A stretch of DNA of 7,804 bases from Microbacteriaceae bacterium (lineage in GTDB: Bacteria; Actinomycetota; Actinomycetes; Actinomycetales; Microbacteriaceae), in the NCBI GenBank assembly GCA_024639925.1, contig JAHEGA010000005.1, positions 15,479 to 23,282 of the forward strand. Direction: 5' to 3'. Position numbers and translations under genes: made by a program. Positions 1 through 6,310 of the stretch are shown piece by piece. The stretch's first letter is position 1. Each line of letters starts with the position of its first letter. The notes under the pieces were generated by a model. It was not told the DNA's origin. It worked only from the letters and a program-made list of their open reading frames with translations, and did not search any database.

Positions 1-639
1 GGAGGCCGTCACAGCGCTGTCTTGTCCTGCCATGAAGCTCGAGAGAGACAGCGCTAGCGCTTTATGGTCGGCGGGCGCGATCCTTCCGACACAGGGTGCG
101 GCGCATTTGCCGATATCGCCCAGCAGACAGGGGCGTCCGGCCCGTTGGGCGCGGTTATAGACGGTCTGAGTGCAGGAGCGAACAGGGAAGGCCTTGAGAA
201 TTGTCGACAACGTCTCTTTGAGAGCGTAAGCAGTGGGGAACGGCCCAAAGTATCGGGCGCCCTTGATACCCCTTTTGCGGGCGAGGAACACCCGAGGAAT
301 GTCTTCTTCGAGAGTAACCACGAGGTAGGGATAGGACTTATCGTCGCGAAACCGAACATTGAATTCGGGCTGGTATTGCTGGATCCAGAGGTATTCCAGG
401 TGAAGTGCTTGACGCTCTGAGGGGACCAACGTCCAATCAACGGAACCCGCAGTCGACACCATCCTCCGGGTCCTCTCGAGGAGGGCCTCCGGTTTCTGGA
501 AGTAGCTTGTGAGACGCGCACGGAGGTTCTTCGCTTTGCCCACATAAATCACGCGACCGCGCTCGTCACAGAAGCGGTACACCCCCGGCGTCGTGGGGAT
601 ATCAGAGGTAGCGGGCTGCCACGGGTGGCGTTGTGGCAT
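1..639 (-). CDS. uvrC: UvrABC system protein C, N-terminal part (runs off the left edge)
   Basis: UvrC is the nuclease of nucleotide excision repair: bound to the UvrB-DNA complex, it cuts on both sides of the lesion. Only the first 213 codons are in the window (family usual length about 600 or more), with the reading frame open to base 1. The N-terminal GIY-YIG nuclease domain is intact: G19-V20-Y21, Y32-V33-G34, K35, R42, E82 and N94 line up with the catalytic set known from Thermotoga UvrC. Four cysteines (C156, C171, C179, C183) follow in the conserved Cys-rich segment that ligates an iron-sulfur cluster in E. coli UvrC. The UVR motif, RNase H-like nuclease and HhH domains would lie beyond the edge. 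The ATG at 637-639 comes 5 bases after the uvrA stop; no good Shine-Dalgarno is in place (GAGGTG lies 15-20 bases upstream, too far; a GGGG run is nearer), so translational coupling to uvrA is likely. The truncation is by the window, not a mutation. Confidence 0.97.
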   Translation of the reverse strand, partial: MPQRHPWQPATSDIPTTPGVYRFCDERGRVIYVGKAKNLRARLTSYFQKPEALLERTRRMVSTAGSVDWTLVPSERQALHLEYLWIQQYQPEFNVRFRDDKSYPYLVVTLEEDIPRVFLARKRGIKGARYFGPFPTAYALKETLSTILKAFPVRSCTQTVYNRAQRAGRPCLLGDIGKCAAPCVGRIAPADHKALALSLSSFMAGQDSAVTAS

Positions 640-644
640 GGGCG

Positions 645-3497
645 CTACCCCAGCACCTCAGCGAGAAACGCGCCGGTGTGAGAATCGGGATCCTTTGCTA
701 TGTCTTCAGGTGTGCCGGTAGCGACAACCGTCCCTCCTCCAGCACCGCCTTCAGGCCCCAGATCGATCACCCAGTCAGACGCGGAAATCACATCGAGGTT
801 GTGTTCGATCACCACGACGGTGTTTCCCTTATCGCCGAGACTCTGCAGTACCTCCAGGAGTTTTTTGACATCGTGGAAGTGAAGACCGGTAGTCGGTTCG
901 TCCAACACATAGATGGTGCGTCCCGTTGAGCGCTTTTGCAGTTCCGTGGCCAGCTTGACGCGCTGCGCTTCGCCGCCCGACAGTGTGGTGGCCGCTTGGC
1001 CCAGTCGCACGTATCCCAGTCCCACGTCGACCAGGGTCTTGAGATACCGGTGAATGGTGGATATCGGTTCAAAAAACTCGGTGGCCTCCTCGATGGGCAT
1101 ATCCAATACATCGGAGATGGTTTTGCCCTTGTAGTGGACCTGGAGGGTTTCGCGGTTGTACCGGGCTCCGTGACAGACCTCACAGTCGACATACACATCG
1201 GGCAGGAAGTTCATCTCGATGGTGATCGTTCCATCACCCGAACAGTTCTCACAGCGACCACCCTTCACGTTAAAACTGAAGCGTCCCGGCTGGTATCCGC
1301 GCATCTTCGCTTCCGCCGTTTCGGCAAAAAGCGACCGAATTTTGTCGAAGACTCCCGTGTATGTCGCGGGATTGCTTCGCGGGGTGCGCCCGATAGGCGC
1401 TTGATCAACATGAACGATCTTGTCGAGCTGCTCCACGCCGCGAATTCGTGTGTGCAAGCCGGGAACATGCCGCGCTCCATTGAGCGTGTTGGCGAGAGAG
1501 CGATACAGAATGTCGTTCACAAGAGATGACTTACCGGATCCGCTTACCCCGGTGACAGAGACAACGACACCCAGCGGGATATCGACCGAAACGTTTTGCA
1601 GGTTGTTGGCCCGGGCTCCCTCCACGGTGATCACGCGGTCATGGTCCACGACACGACGGTCCCGTGGCGCGACCACCCGAGACGTTTTAGCCAGATATCC
1701 CGCTGTGAGGGATTTCTTTTCTTTCAGCAGGCTGGCGAGTGAGCCCGAGTGCACCACTTCTCCCCCGTGTTCGCCAGCGCCGGGGCCGATGTCGACGATC
1801 CAGTCAGCTGTCTGAATTGTCTCTTCATCGTGCTCCACGACGATGAGCGTGTTTCCGAGATCCCGCAGCTTCACCAGTGTTTCGATGAGCCGGCGGTTGT
1901 CGCGCTGATGAAGCCCAATACTGGGCTCGTCGAGCACGTAGAGCACACCGGTCAACCCCGACCCGATCTGAGTGGCCAGTCGGATGCGCTGAGCCTCACC
2001 GCCCGAGAGAGACCCCGCAGAACGGGCAAGGGAGAGATAGCTCAGACCCACTTCAAGCAGGAACTCCAGGCGAGCGCGAATCTCTCTCAAAATGGGCTCG
2101 GCGATGGCGGAATCTCGCTCGGAGAGCTCGAGGTGCGCCATGAACGCGTGCGCGCCCTGCAGACTCATGTCGGCCACGTCAGAGATGGAGGCTCCGTCAA
2201 CGGTCACCGCAAGGATTTCGGGGCGAAGCCGTTGACCTTTGCACGCGGAACACGTGATTTCCCGGAGGTAGTCAGCGAACCGCTGTTTTGACCACTCGCT
2301 GTCTGTCTCGTGGAACTTCCGCTCAATGTAGGGAATGACGCCCTCAAAACCGCTGGAGTATTTCACGTCACGCCCAAAACGGTTTCGGTACCGAACCACC
2401 AATTCGAAGTTGTTTCCCCGAAGAACAGCCTCCTGAATACCCTCGGGTAGCTGATTCCAGGGTGTATCCAGGTCAAAATCGAGCTCCTCAGCGAGGCTTG
2501 TCAGCAAGTTGCGGAAGTAGCCGTAGAGACCCTTACCCGACTGAGTCCAGGGGCGAATCGCCCCACCCGCAATGCTGAGTTCCGGGTCGCCGATGACCAT
2601 CTGGGGGTCCACGGCCATCGTGAAACCCAGCCCCGAACAGCCCGGGCACGCGCCAAACGGAGAGTTGAAGGAAAAAGTCCGGGGTTCGACCTCGGTCAAG
2701 GACACGGTGCAACCGCTCGGACAGCTCAGTCGCTCACTGAAGCTCTGTTCGGTCTCGTCATCAACTCCGTGAAGCACGACCGTTCCGTCCGCGAGCTTTA
2801 GCGCGGTCTCGAGAGAGTCGGTGAGGCGACCCAACACATCCGGACCCATCACCAATCGGTCCACGACCACGTCGATGTCGTGTTTCTTGGTCTTGGCTAG
2901 GGCGGGTGCATCAGAAAGGGTGACAACCTCACCGTCAATGCGCGCACGGGCATAGCCCTGAGAGTTCAGACTGCGCAGCAGGTCGACAAACTCCCCCTTT
3001 CGGCCGGCCACGATCGGTGCGAGCACCTGAAAGCGCCAGCCTTTGTCTTTGGTCATGACCGTGTCGGCAATGGTTTGGACGCTCTGACGGGCGATCGCCT
3101 CGCCGCAGGTCACGCAGTGCGGAATCCCGGTCCGCGCCCACAGCAGGCGGAGATAGTCATAGATCTCGGTGATGGTGCCCACAGTTGATCGGGGGTTGCG
3201 GTTGGTCGACTTCTGGTCGATAGACACCGCGGGTGACAGGCCCTCGATGACGTCGACATCAGGCCGATCAACTTGGCCAAGAAACTGGCGGGCGTAGGCC
3301 GACAGGGACTCGACGTAGCGGCGTTGGCCCTCAGCAAAGATCGTGTCGAACGCAAGAGAGGATTTTCCTGACCCGGAAAGTCCGGTAAACACCACAAGAG
3401 AGTCCCTCGGGATGGTGACGTCGACGCCTTTGAGATTGTGAACCCTTGCGCCTTTGACGTGAAGAACCGACTCGGTTCTGGGAATCTCGATAGGCAC
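645..3497 (-). CDS. uvrA: Excinuclease ABC subunit A (UvrA), damage-sensing ATPase
   Basis: UvrA is the dimeric ABC-type ATPase that finds helix-distorting lesions and loads UvrB. Numbered from the GTG at 3497 (950 residues, close to the 940 of E. coli), it has Walker A1 GLSGSGKS (39-46), a UvrB-binding region with a CxxC pair (C128, C131), zinc module 1 (C259, C263, C284, C287), a further CxxC (C416, C419), signature LSGGE (497-501), Walker B1 LYVLDEP (519-525), Walker A2 GVSGSGKS (650-657), zinc module 2 with CxxC-x19-CxxC (C749, C752, C772, C775), signature 2 LSGGE (839-843) and Walker B2 (862-868). All ATPase motifs are intact. The longest frame starts two codons upstream at GTG 3503. I prefer 3497 because a TAGACT -10 box at 3504-3509 would start transcription exactly at 3497, and no Shine-Dalgarno serves either start. 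Zinc module 1 reads CPSGC, one residue longer than the E. coli CPxC. It lies 37 bases after uvrB and 5 bases before uvrC. Confidence 0.98.
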   Translation of the reverse strand: MPIEIPRTESVLHVKGARVHNLKGVDVTIPRDSLVVFTGLSGSGKSSLAFDTIFAEGQRRYVESLSAYARQFLGQVDRPDVDVIEGLSPAVSIDQKSTNRNPRSTVGTITEIYDYLRLLWARTGIPHCVTCGEAIARQSVQTIADTVMTKDKGWRFQVLAPIVAGRKGEFVDLLRSLNSQGYARARIDGEVVTLSDAPALAKTKKHDIDVVVDRLVMGPDVLGRLTDSLETALKLADGTVVLHGVDDETEQSFSERLSCPSGCTVSLTEVEPRTFSFNSPFGACPGCSGLGFTMAVDPQMVIGDPELSIAGGAIRPWTQSGKGLYGYFRNLLTSLAEELDFDLDTPWNQLPEGIQEAVLRGNNFELVVRYRNRFGRDVKYSSGFEGVIPYIERKFHETDSEWSKQRFADYLREITCSACKGQRLRPEILAVTVDGASISDVADMSLQGAHAFMAHLELSERDSAIAEPILREIRARLEFLLEVGLSYLSLARSAGSLSGGEAQRIRLATQIGSGLTGVLYVLDEPSIGLHQRDNRRLIETLVKLRDLGNTLIVVEHDEETIQTADWIVDIGPGAGEHGGEVVHSGSLASLLKEKKSLTAGYLAKTSRVVAPRDRRVVDHDRVITVEGARANNLQNVSVDIPLGVVVSVTGVSGSGKSSLVNDILYRSLANTLNGARHVPGLHTRIRGVEQLDKIVHVDQAPIGRTPRSNPATYTGVFDKIRSLFAETAEAKMRGYQPGRFSFNVKGGRCENCSGDGTITIEMNFLPDVYVDCEVCHGARYNRETLQVHYKGKTISDVLDMPIEEATEFFEPISTIHRYLKTLVDVGLGYVRLGQAATTLSGGEAQRVKLATELQKRSTGRTIYVLDEPTTGLHFHDVKKLLEVLQSLGDKGNTVVVIEHNLDVISASDWVIDLGPEGGAGGGTVVATGTPEDIAKDPDSHTGAFLAEVLG

Positions 3498-3503
3498 CTG
3501 CAC

Positions 3504-3509
3504 AGTCTA
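3504..3509 (-). promoter_or_regulatory. Predicted -10 box of a leaderless uvrA promoter (TAGACT)
   Basis: TAGACT on the minus strand matches the actinobacterial -10 pattern TANNNT. It lies in the 37-base gap after uvrB. Six bases (GTGCAG) separate it from the GTG at 3495-3497, so the expected start of transcription is the G of that codon. I see no TTGACA-like -35 at 16-18 bases spacing, which is common for this promoter class. The same layout occurs before coaE and uvrB, which is the main support. Confidence 0.6.
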
Positions 3510-3534
3510 GGCAGGGATTGCTGGGTGCCCCGCT

Positions 3535-5586
3535 CTACGCGCTGGCGCTCGTCATCTCCCGGAGCTCCTTCTTCAACTCGCGCACTTCATCACGAAGCTT
3601 GGCTGCGAGTTCGAACTTGAGCTCCCCGGAGGCCTGCATCATCTGTTCGGTGAGGGTGGCAATCAGTGAACCCAGCTCCTCAGGACCATCCTGCAGACCC
3701 TTACTTCGCGAGTAGCCCTCACCGGTTGCCGTGGTGACGCCATCAAGCAACTCCTCGGAATCAGCTTTCTCACGCGCCAGCACAGAGGTGATGTCGGCAA
3801 TCTTTTTGCGCAGCGGCGTCGGGTCGATTCCGTGCTCGGTGTTGTAAGCGATTTGCAGCTCCCGGCGACGTTCCGTTTCTGAGATTGCCTGCTGCATAGA
3901 GCGGGTCACCCCCGAGGCGTACATGTGAACCTCGCCAGAAACGTTCCGCGCCGCTCGACCAATGGTCTGAATGAGAGACGTCGACGACCGCAGGAAACCC
4001 TCCTTATCCGCGTCAAGAATCGCCACAAGTGACACTTCCGGCAGGTCAAGTCCTTCCCGGAGCAGGTTGATACCCACCAGCACATCGAAGACTCCGGCCC
4101 GAAGCTCCGTGAGGAGCTCAATCCGCCGCAGCGTGTCAACATCGGAGTGCAGGTATCGGACCTTCACCCCGGCATCGTCGAGGTAGTCGGTGAGGTCCTC
4201 CGACATCTTTTTGGTCAGAGTGGTGACGAGCACGCGTTCGTTCTTCGCCACCCGCAGTCGAATCTGTTCCAACAGGTCATCAATCTGACCCTCAACAGGT
4301 TTCACGACAATGCGCGGGTCAATCAAACCGGTGGGACGAATGATCTGCTCCACGACGCCGTCTGAGACGCCGAGCTCATAACTCCCCGGGGTTGCCGAAA
4401 GGTACAGCTTTTGGCCGGTCCTGCCCAGGAATTCATCCCACCTGAGGGGCCTGTTATCCATCGCGCTCGGGAGCCGGAACCCGTGCTCCACGAGGGTTCG
4501 CTTGCGCGAGGCGTCCCCCTCGTACATCCCGCCAATCTGGGGAACAGTGACATGGGACTCGTCGATTACCGTGAGGAAGTCCTCGGGGAAATAGTCCAAT
4601 AGACAGTTCGGTGCTTCTCCGGGCTGGCGGCCGTCGATGTGGCGCGAGTAGTTCTCGATTCCGGAGCAGAACCCGAGCTGCTCCATCATTTCCAGGTCGT
4701 AGGTCGTCCGCATTCGGATTCGCTGAGCCTCGAGCAGTTTCCCCGCTTTTTCGAGCTCGCCACCTCGGTGTTTCAGTTCGTCTCGGATGCTCCCCACGGC
4801 ACGTTTCATCGTCTCTGGTGAGGCGGCGTAGTGGGTGGCAGGAAACACACTCATCGTCTCCTCGGTGGAGAGGGTCTCTCCGGTCAGTGGGTGCAGGGAA
4901 CTGAGAGAGTCGATCTCGTCGCCGAACATCTCAATCCGAAGCGCCAATTCTTCGTAGACCGGGATGATCTCGATCGTGTCTCCCCGGACACGGAAGGTTC
5001 CCCGCTCAAAAGCGATGTCATTACGTTCGTATTGCATCTGAACAAAAGCCTTGATCAGCGCTTCCCGAGAGATTTTCTGGCCCACCTGCAGCGACACCAT
5101 CGCCTCAAAGTAGTCCTCCGGCGCCCCGAGTCCATAGATGCAGGAAACGGTCGACACCACCACCACATCGCGCCTACTCAAGAGCGAATTGGTGGTGGAG
5201 TGGCGCAGCCGCTCTACCTCAGCATTCACGGACGAGTCCTTTTCGATGAACGTGTCCGTCTGAGGAACGTACGCTTCTGGTTGGTAGTAGTCGTAGTAGG
5301 ACACAAAATATTCGACAGCGTTGTGGGGAAGCATCTCGCGTAACTCGTTGGCTAACTGAGCCGCGAGGGTCTTGTTGTGGGCGAGCACCAGCGCGGGCCG
5401 CTGCAACCGCTCAATCAACCACGCTGTGGTTGCCGACTTACCTGTCCCGGTTGCCCCCAGGAGCACGACGTCGGACTCTCCTGCGGTCAGACGCTTTTCC
5501 AGTTGATCCAGTGCCCGCGGCTGATCCCCGCTGGGGGTGTATTCGCTGACGACCTCAAAGGGACGGAAAGCCCTGGTGGATTCCAT
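3535..5586 (-). CDS. uvrB: Excinuclease ABC subunit B (UvrB), damage-verifying helicase
   Basis: UvrB receives the lesion from UvrA, uses ATP to open the duplex and verify damage, and forms the pre-incision complex that recruits UvrC. The product is 683 residues, normal for the family (about 660-700). Visible landmarks are Walker A GATGTGKS (44-51), the Tyr-rich beta-hairpin that inserts between strands (about 91-115, with Y93, Y97, Y98, Y100, Y101, Y106), the DEAD-like motif DESH (342-345), SATP (397-400), the GINLLREGLDLPE segment (505-517), motif VI QTIGRAARN (540-548), and a C-terminal UVR helix pair (about 641-676) that contacts UvrA and the matching motif in UvrC. The ATG at 5584-5586 is 9 bases after the coaE stop. 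No Shine-Dalgarno is present; instead a TAGGCT -10 box ends six bases before the ATG, implying a leaderless message. No stop, frameshift or missing key residue was seen. Confidence 0.98.
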   Translation of the reverse strand: MESTRAFRPFEVVSEYTPSGDQPRALDQLEKRLTAGESDVVLLGATGTGKSATTAWLIERLQRPALVLAHNKTLAAQLANELREMLPHNAVEYFVSYYDYYQPEAYVPQTDTFIEKDSSVNAEVERLRHSTTNSLLSRRDVVVVSTVSCIYGLGAPEDYFEAMVSLQVGQKISREALIKAFVQMQYERNDIAFERGTFRVRGDTIEIIPVYEELALRIEMFGDEIDSLSSLHPLTGETLSTEETMSVFPATHYAASPETMKRAVGSIRDELKHRGGELEKAGKLLEAQRIRMRTTYDLEMMEQLGFCSGIENYSRHIDGRQPGEAPNCLLDYFPEDFLTVIDESHVTVPQIGGMYEGDASRKRTLVEHGFRLPSAMDNRPLRWDEFLGRTGQKLYLSATPGSYELGVSDGVVEQIIRPTGLIDPRIVVKPVEGQIDDLLEQIRLRVAKNERVLVTTLTKKMSEDLTDYLDDAGVKVRYLHSDVDTLRRIELLTELRAGVFDVLVGINLLREGLDLPEVSLVAILDADKEGFLRSSTSLIQTIGRAARNVSGEVHMYASGVTRSMQQAISETERRRELQIAYNTEHGIDPTPLRKKIADITSVLAREKADSEELLDGVTTATGEGYSRSKGLQDGPEELGSLIATLTEQMMQASGELKFELAAKLRDEVRELKKELREMTSASA

Positions 5587-5592
5587 CGTCCG

Positions 5593-5598
5593 AGCCTA
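5593..5598 (-). promoter_or_regulatory. Predicted -10 box of a leaderless uvrB promoter (TAGGCT), overlapping the coaE stop codon
   Basis: TAGGCT fits TANNNT, and its first three bases are the TAG stop codon of coaE. CGGACG (six bases) follows, then the uvrB ATG, placing the expected transcription start on the A of that ATG. The -35 region would lie inside the end of coaE (about 5615-5622); no TTGACA-like element is evident there. Because the TAG is fixed by the stop codon, the informative match is the final T and the exact spacing. Confidence 0.58.
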
Positions 5599-6246
5599 CG
5601 TCTCGGGCTGCGGAAAAAGCTGGGGCACCGAGGCCAGTCGGTCAGGCCACGCGTCTTGCACCGCGTCATAGAACTGACGGGCAGCGGTGCGTGTCCTCTC
5701 GAGACTCTGTGATGCGTCAATCACCACGTCGGCGAATGCTTGCCGATCTTCGTCGGATGCTTGGGCCAGAACCCGGGCTGTGGCCTCTTCTCGAGTCATC
5801 CCTCGCTCCACTTCTAAACGGGAACGCCGCTGGTCTGCGGGAGCGTCGACGAGCACAATTAGATCAAACTCCCCCGGGTCTCTCGCCTCCGCTAGTAGGG
5901 GAATGTCATAGATCAGGACCTTCTCAGGATGCTCCTGCGCAGCCGTACTCACCGCGTCGGAAGAAAGCTTCCGCACGATGGGGTGAATGATTGCTTCCAG
6001 CTCGGCTTTAGCGACCGCATCGCCGAACACGCGCTGGCCCAGAGCAGCTCGATCAAGCCCACCTTCGGGGGTCACGACTTCGTCACCGAAACGCTGTCGC
6101 ACCGCCTCGAGCCCAGGTGAGCCGACACTGACCGCTTCGCGCGCAAACACATCGGCGTCAAGGACTACGGCCCCGCACTCGGCGAGTACCGCAGACACTG
6201 TCGATTTGCCCGCAGCGATACCGCCTGTTAAAGCAACAACAGTCAT
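5596..6246 (-). CDS. coaE: Dephospho-CoA kinase
   Basis: CoaE phosphorylates the 3'-hydroxyl of the ribose of dephospho-CoA with ATP, the final step of coenzyme A synthesis, in the cytoplasm. Numbered from the ATG at 6246, the product is 216 residues, at the usual size for a single-domain CoaE (about 200). It shows the P-loop GGIAAGKS (8-15) close to the N-terminus, the DAD motif (30-32) expected at the active site, HP (88-89), IPLLAEA (family usually PLLFE), and the lid and nucleotide-binding segment RxxxRxGMTREEATARVxAQASDEDR, followed by VVIDAS where many relatives have VIDNS. There is no C-terminal UPF0157-type extension as in mycobacterial CoaE. The frame can start two codons earlier at GTG 6252; I chose ATG 6246 because it fits family N-termini and sits six bases after a TAGGGT -10 box. 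The gene follows rpsA and a hairpin, and its TAG stop overlaps the uvrB promoter. Confidence 0.96.
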   Translation of the reverse strand: MTVVALTGGIAAGKSTVSAVLAECGAVVLDADVFAREAVSVGSPGLEAVRQRFGDEVVTPEGGLDRAALGQRVFGDAVAKAELEAIIHPIVRKLSSDAVSTAAQEHPEKVLIYDIPLLAEARDPGEFDLIVLVDAPADQRRSRLEVERGMTREEATARVLAQASDEDRQAFADVVIDASQSLERTRTAARQFYDAVQDAWPDRLASVPQLFPQPET

Positions 6247-6252
6247 GGTCAC

Positions 6253-6258
6253 ACCCTA
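6253..6258 (-). promoter_or_regulatory. Predicted -10 box of a leaderless coaE promoter (TAGGGT)
   Basis: TAGGGT fits TANNNT and is followed by six bases (GTGACC) and the ATG at 6244-6246, so transcription is expected to start on that A. Unlike the uvrB box, this one lies wholly between genes and is not constrained by a stop codon. No Shine-Dalgarno stands before either possible coaE start. A TTGACA-like -35 was not found; that position falls in the downstream arm of the rpsA hairpin. Confidence 0.6.
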
Positions 6259-6271
6259 GCCAGCGTTAACG

Positions 6272-6303
6272 AGGTGTGGCCCCGCCGCAGCGGGGCCACA
6301 CCT
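6272..6303 (-). terminator. Strong hairpin after rpsA, probable U-less terminator or 3'-end stabiliser
   Basis: A perfect 13-bp inverted repeat (arms 6272-6284 and 6291-6303, AGGTGTGGCCCCG and its complement) begins 7 bases after the rpsA stop. One more C-G pair closes a TGCG loop (6286-6289 on the plus strand reads cgca), giving a 14-bp stem capped by C(UGCG)G, a member of the very stable C(UNCG)G tetraloop family. The special loop exists only in minus-strand RNA, which agrees with rpsA transcription. No T-run follows, so it is not a classic Rho-independent terminator; hairpins without a U-tract are reported in high-GC actinobacteria. It may instead protect the 3' end of the rpsA mRNA. Confidence 0.68.
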
Positions 6304-6310
6304 GGAGCGA

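Noticed and set aside
64..420. Plus-strand open frame opposite uvrC
   Set aside because: The minus strand encodes a clear UvrC GIY-YIG domain here. The plus frame has no recognisable protein and no start signal.
54..545. 163-codon minus-strand frame inside uvrC
   Set aside because: Out-of-frame shadow of uvrC; Arg/Ser/Pro-rich composition typical of a wrong frame in high-GC DNA.
936..2291. Several plus-strand frames of 130-200 codons opposite uvrA
   Set aside because: They overlap conserved ABC ATPase and zinc-finger coding sequence and show no domain of their own.
3608..3617. Palindrome AGTTCGAACT near the end of uvrB, considered as a LexA site for uvrA
   Set aside because: The half-sites abut rather than being separated by four bases, it lies about 110 bases upstream of uvrA inside coding sequence, and the codons fit the conserved UVR motif (KFEL).
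4831..5343. 170-codon plus-strand frame opposite uvrB
   Set aside because: Shadow of the conserved UvrB N-terminal domain; the His-rich part is the complement of the Val-rich VVVVST segment.
6264..6271. Palindrome CGTTAACG between the rpsA hairpin and the coaE -10 box, considered as an operator
   Set aside because: Eight bases is too short to stand out and I know no regulator with this site here.
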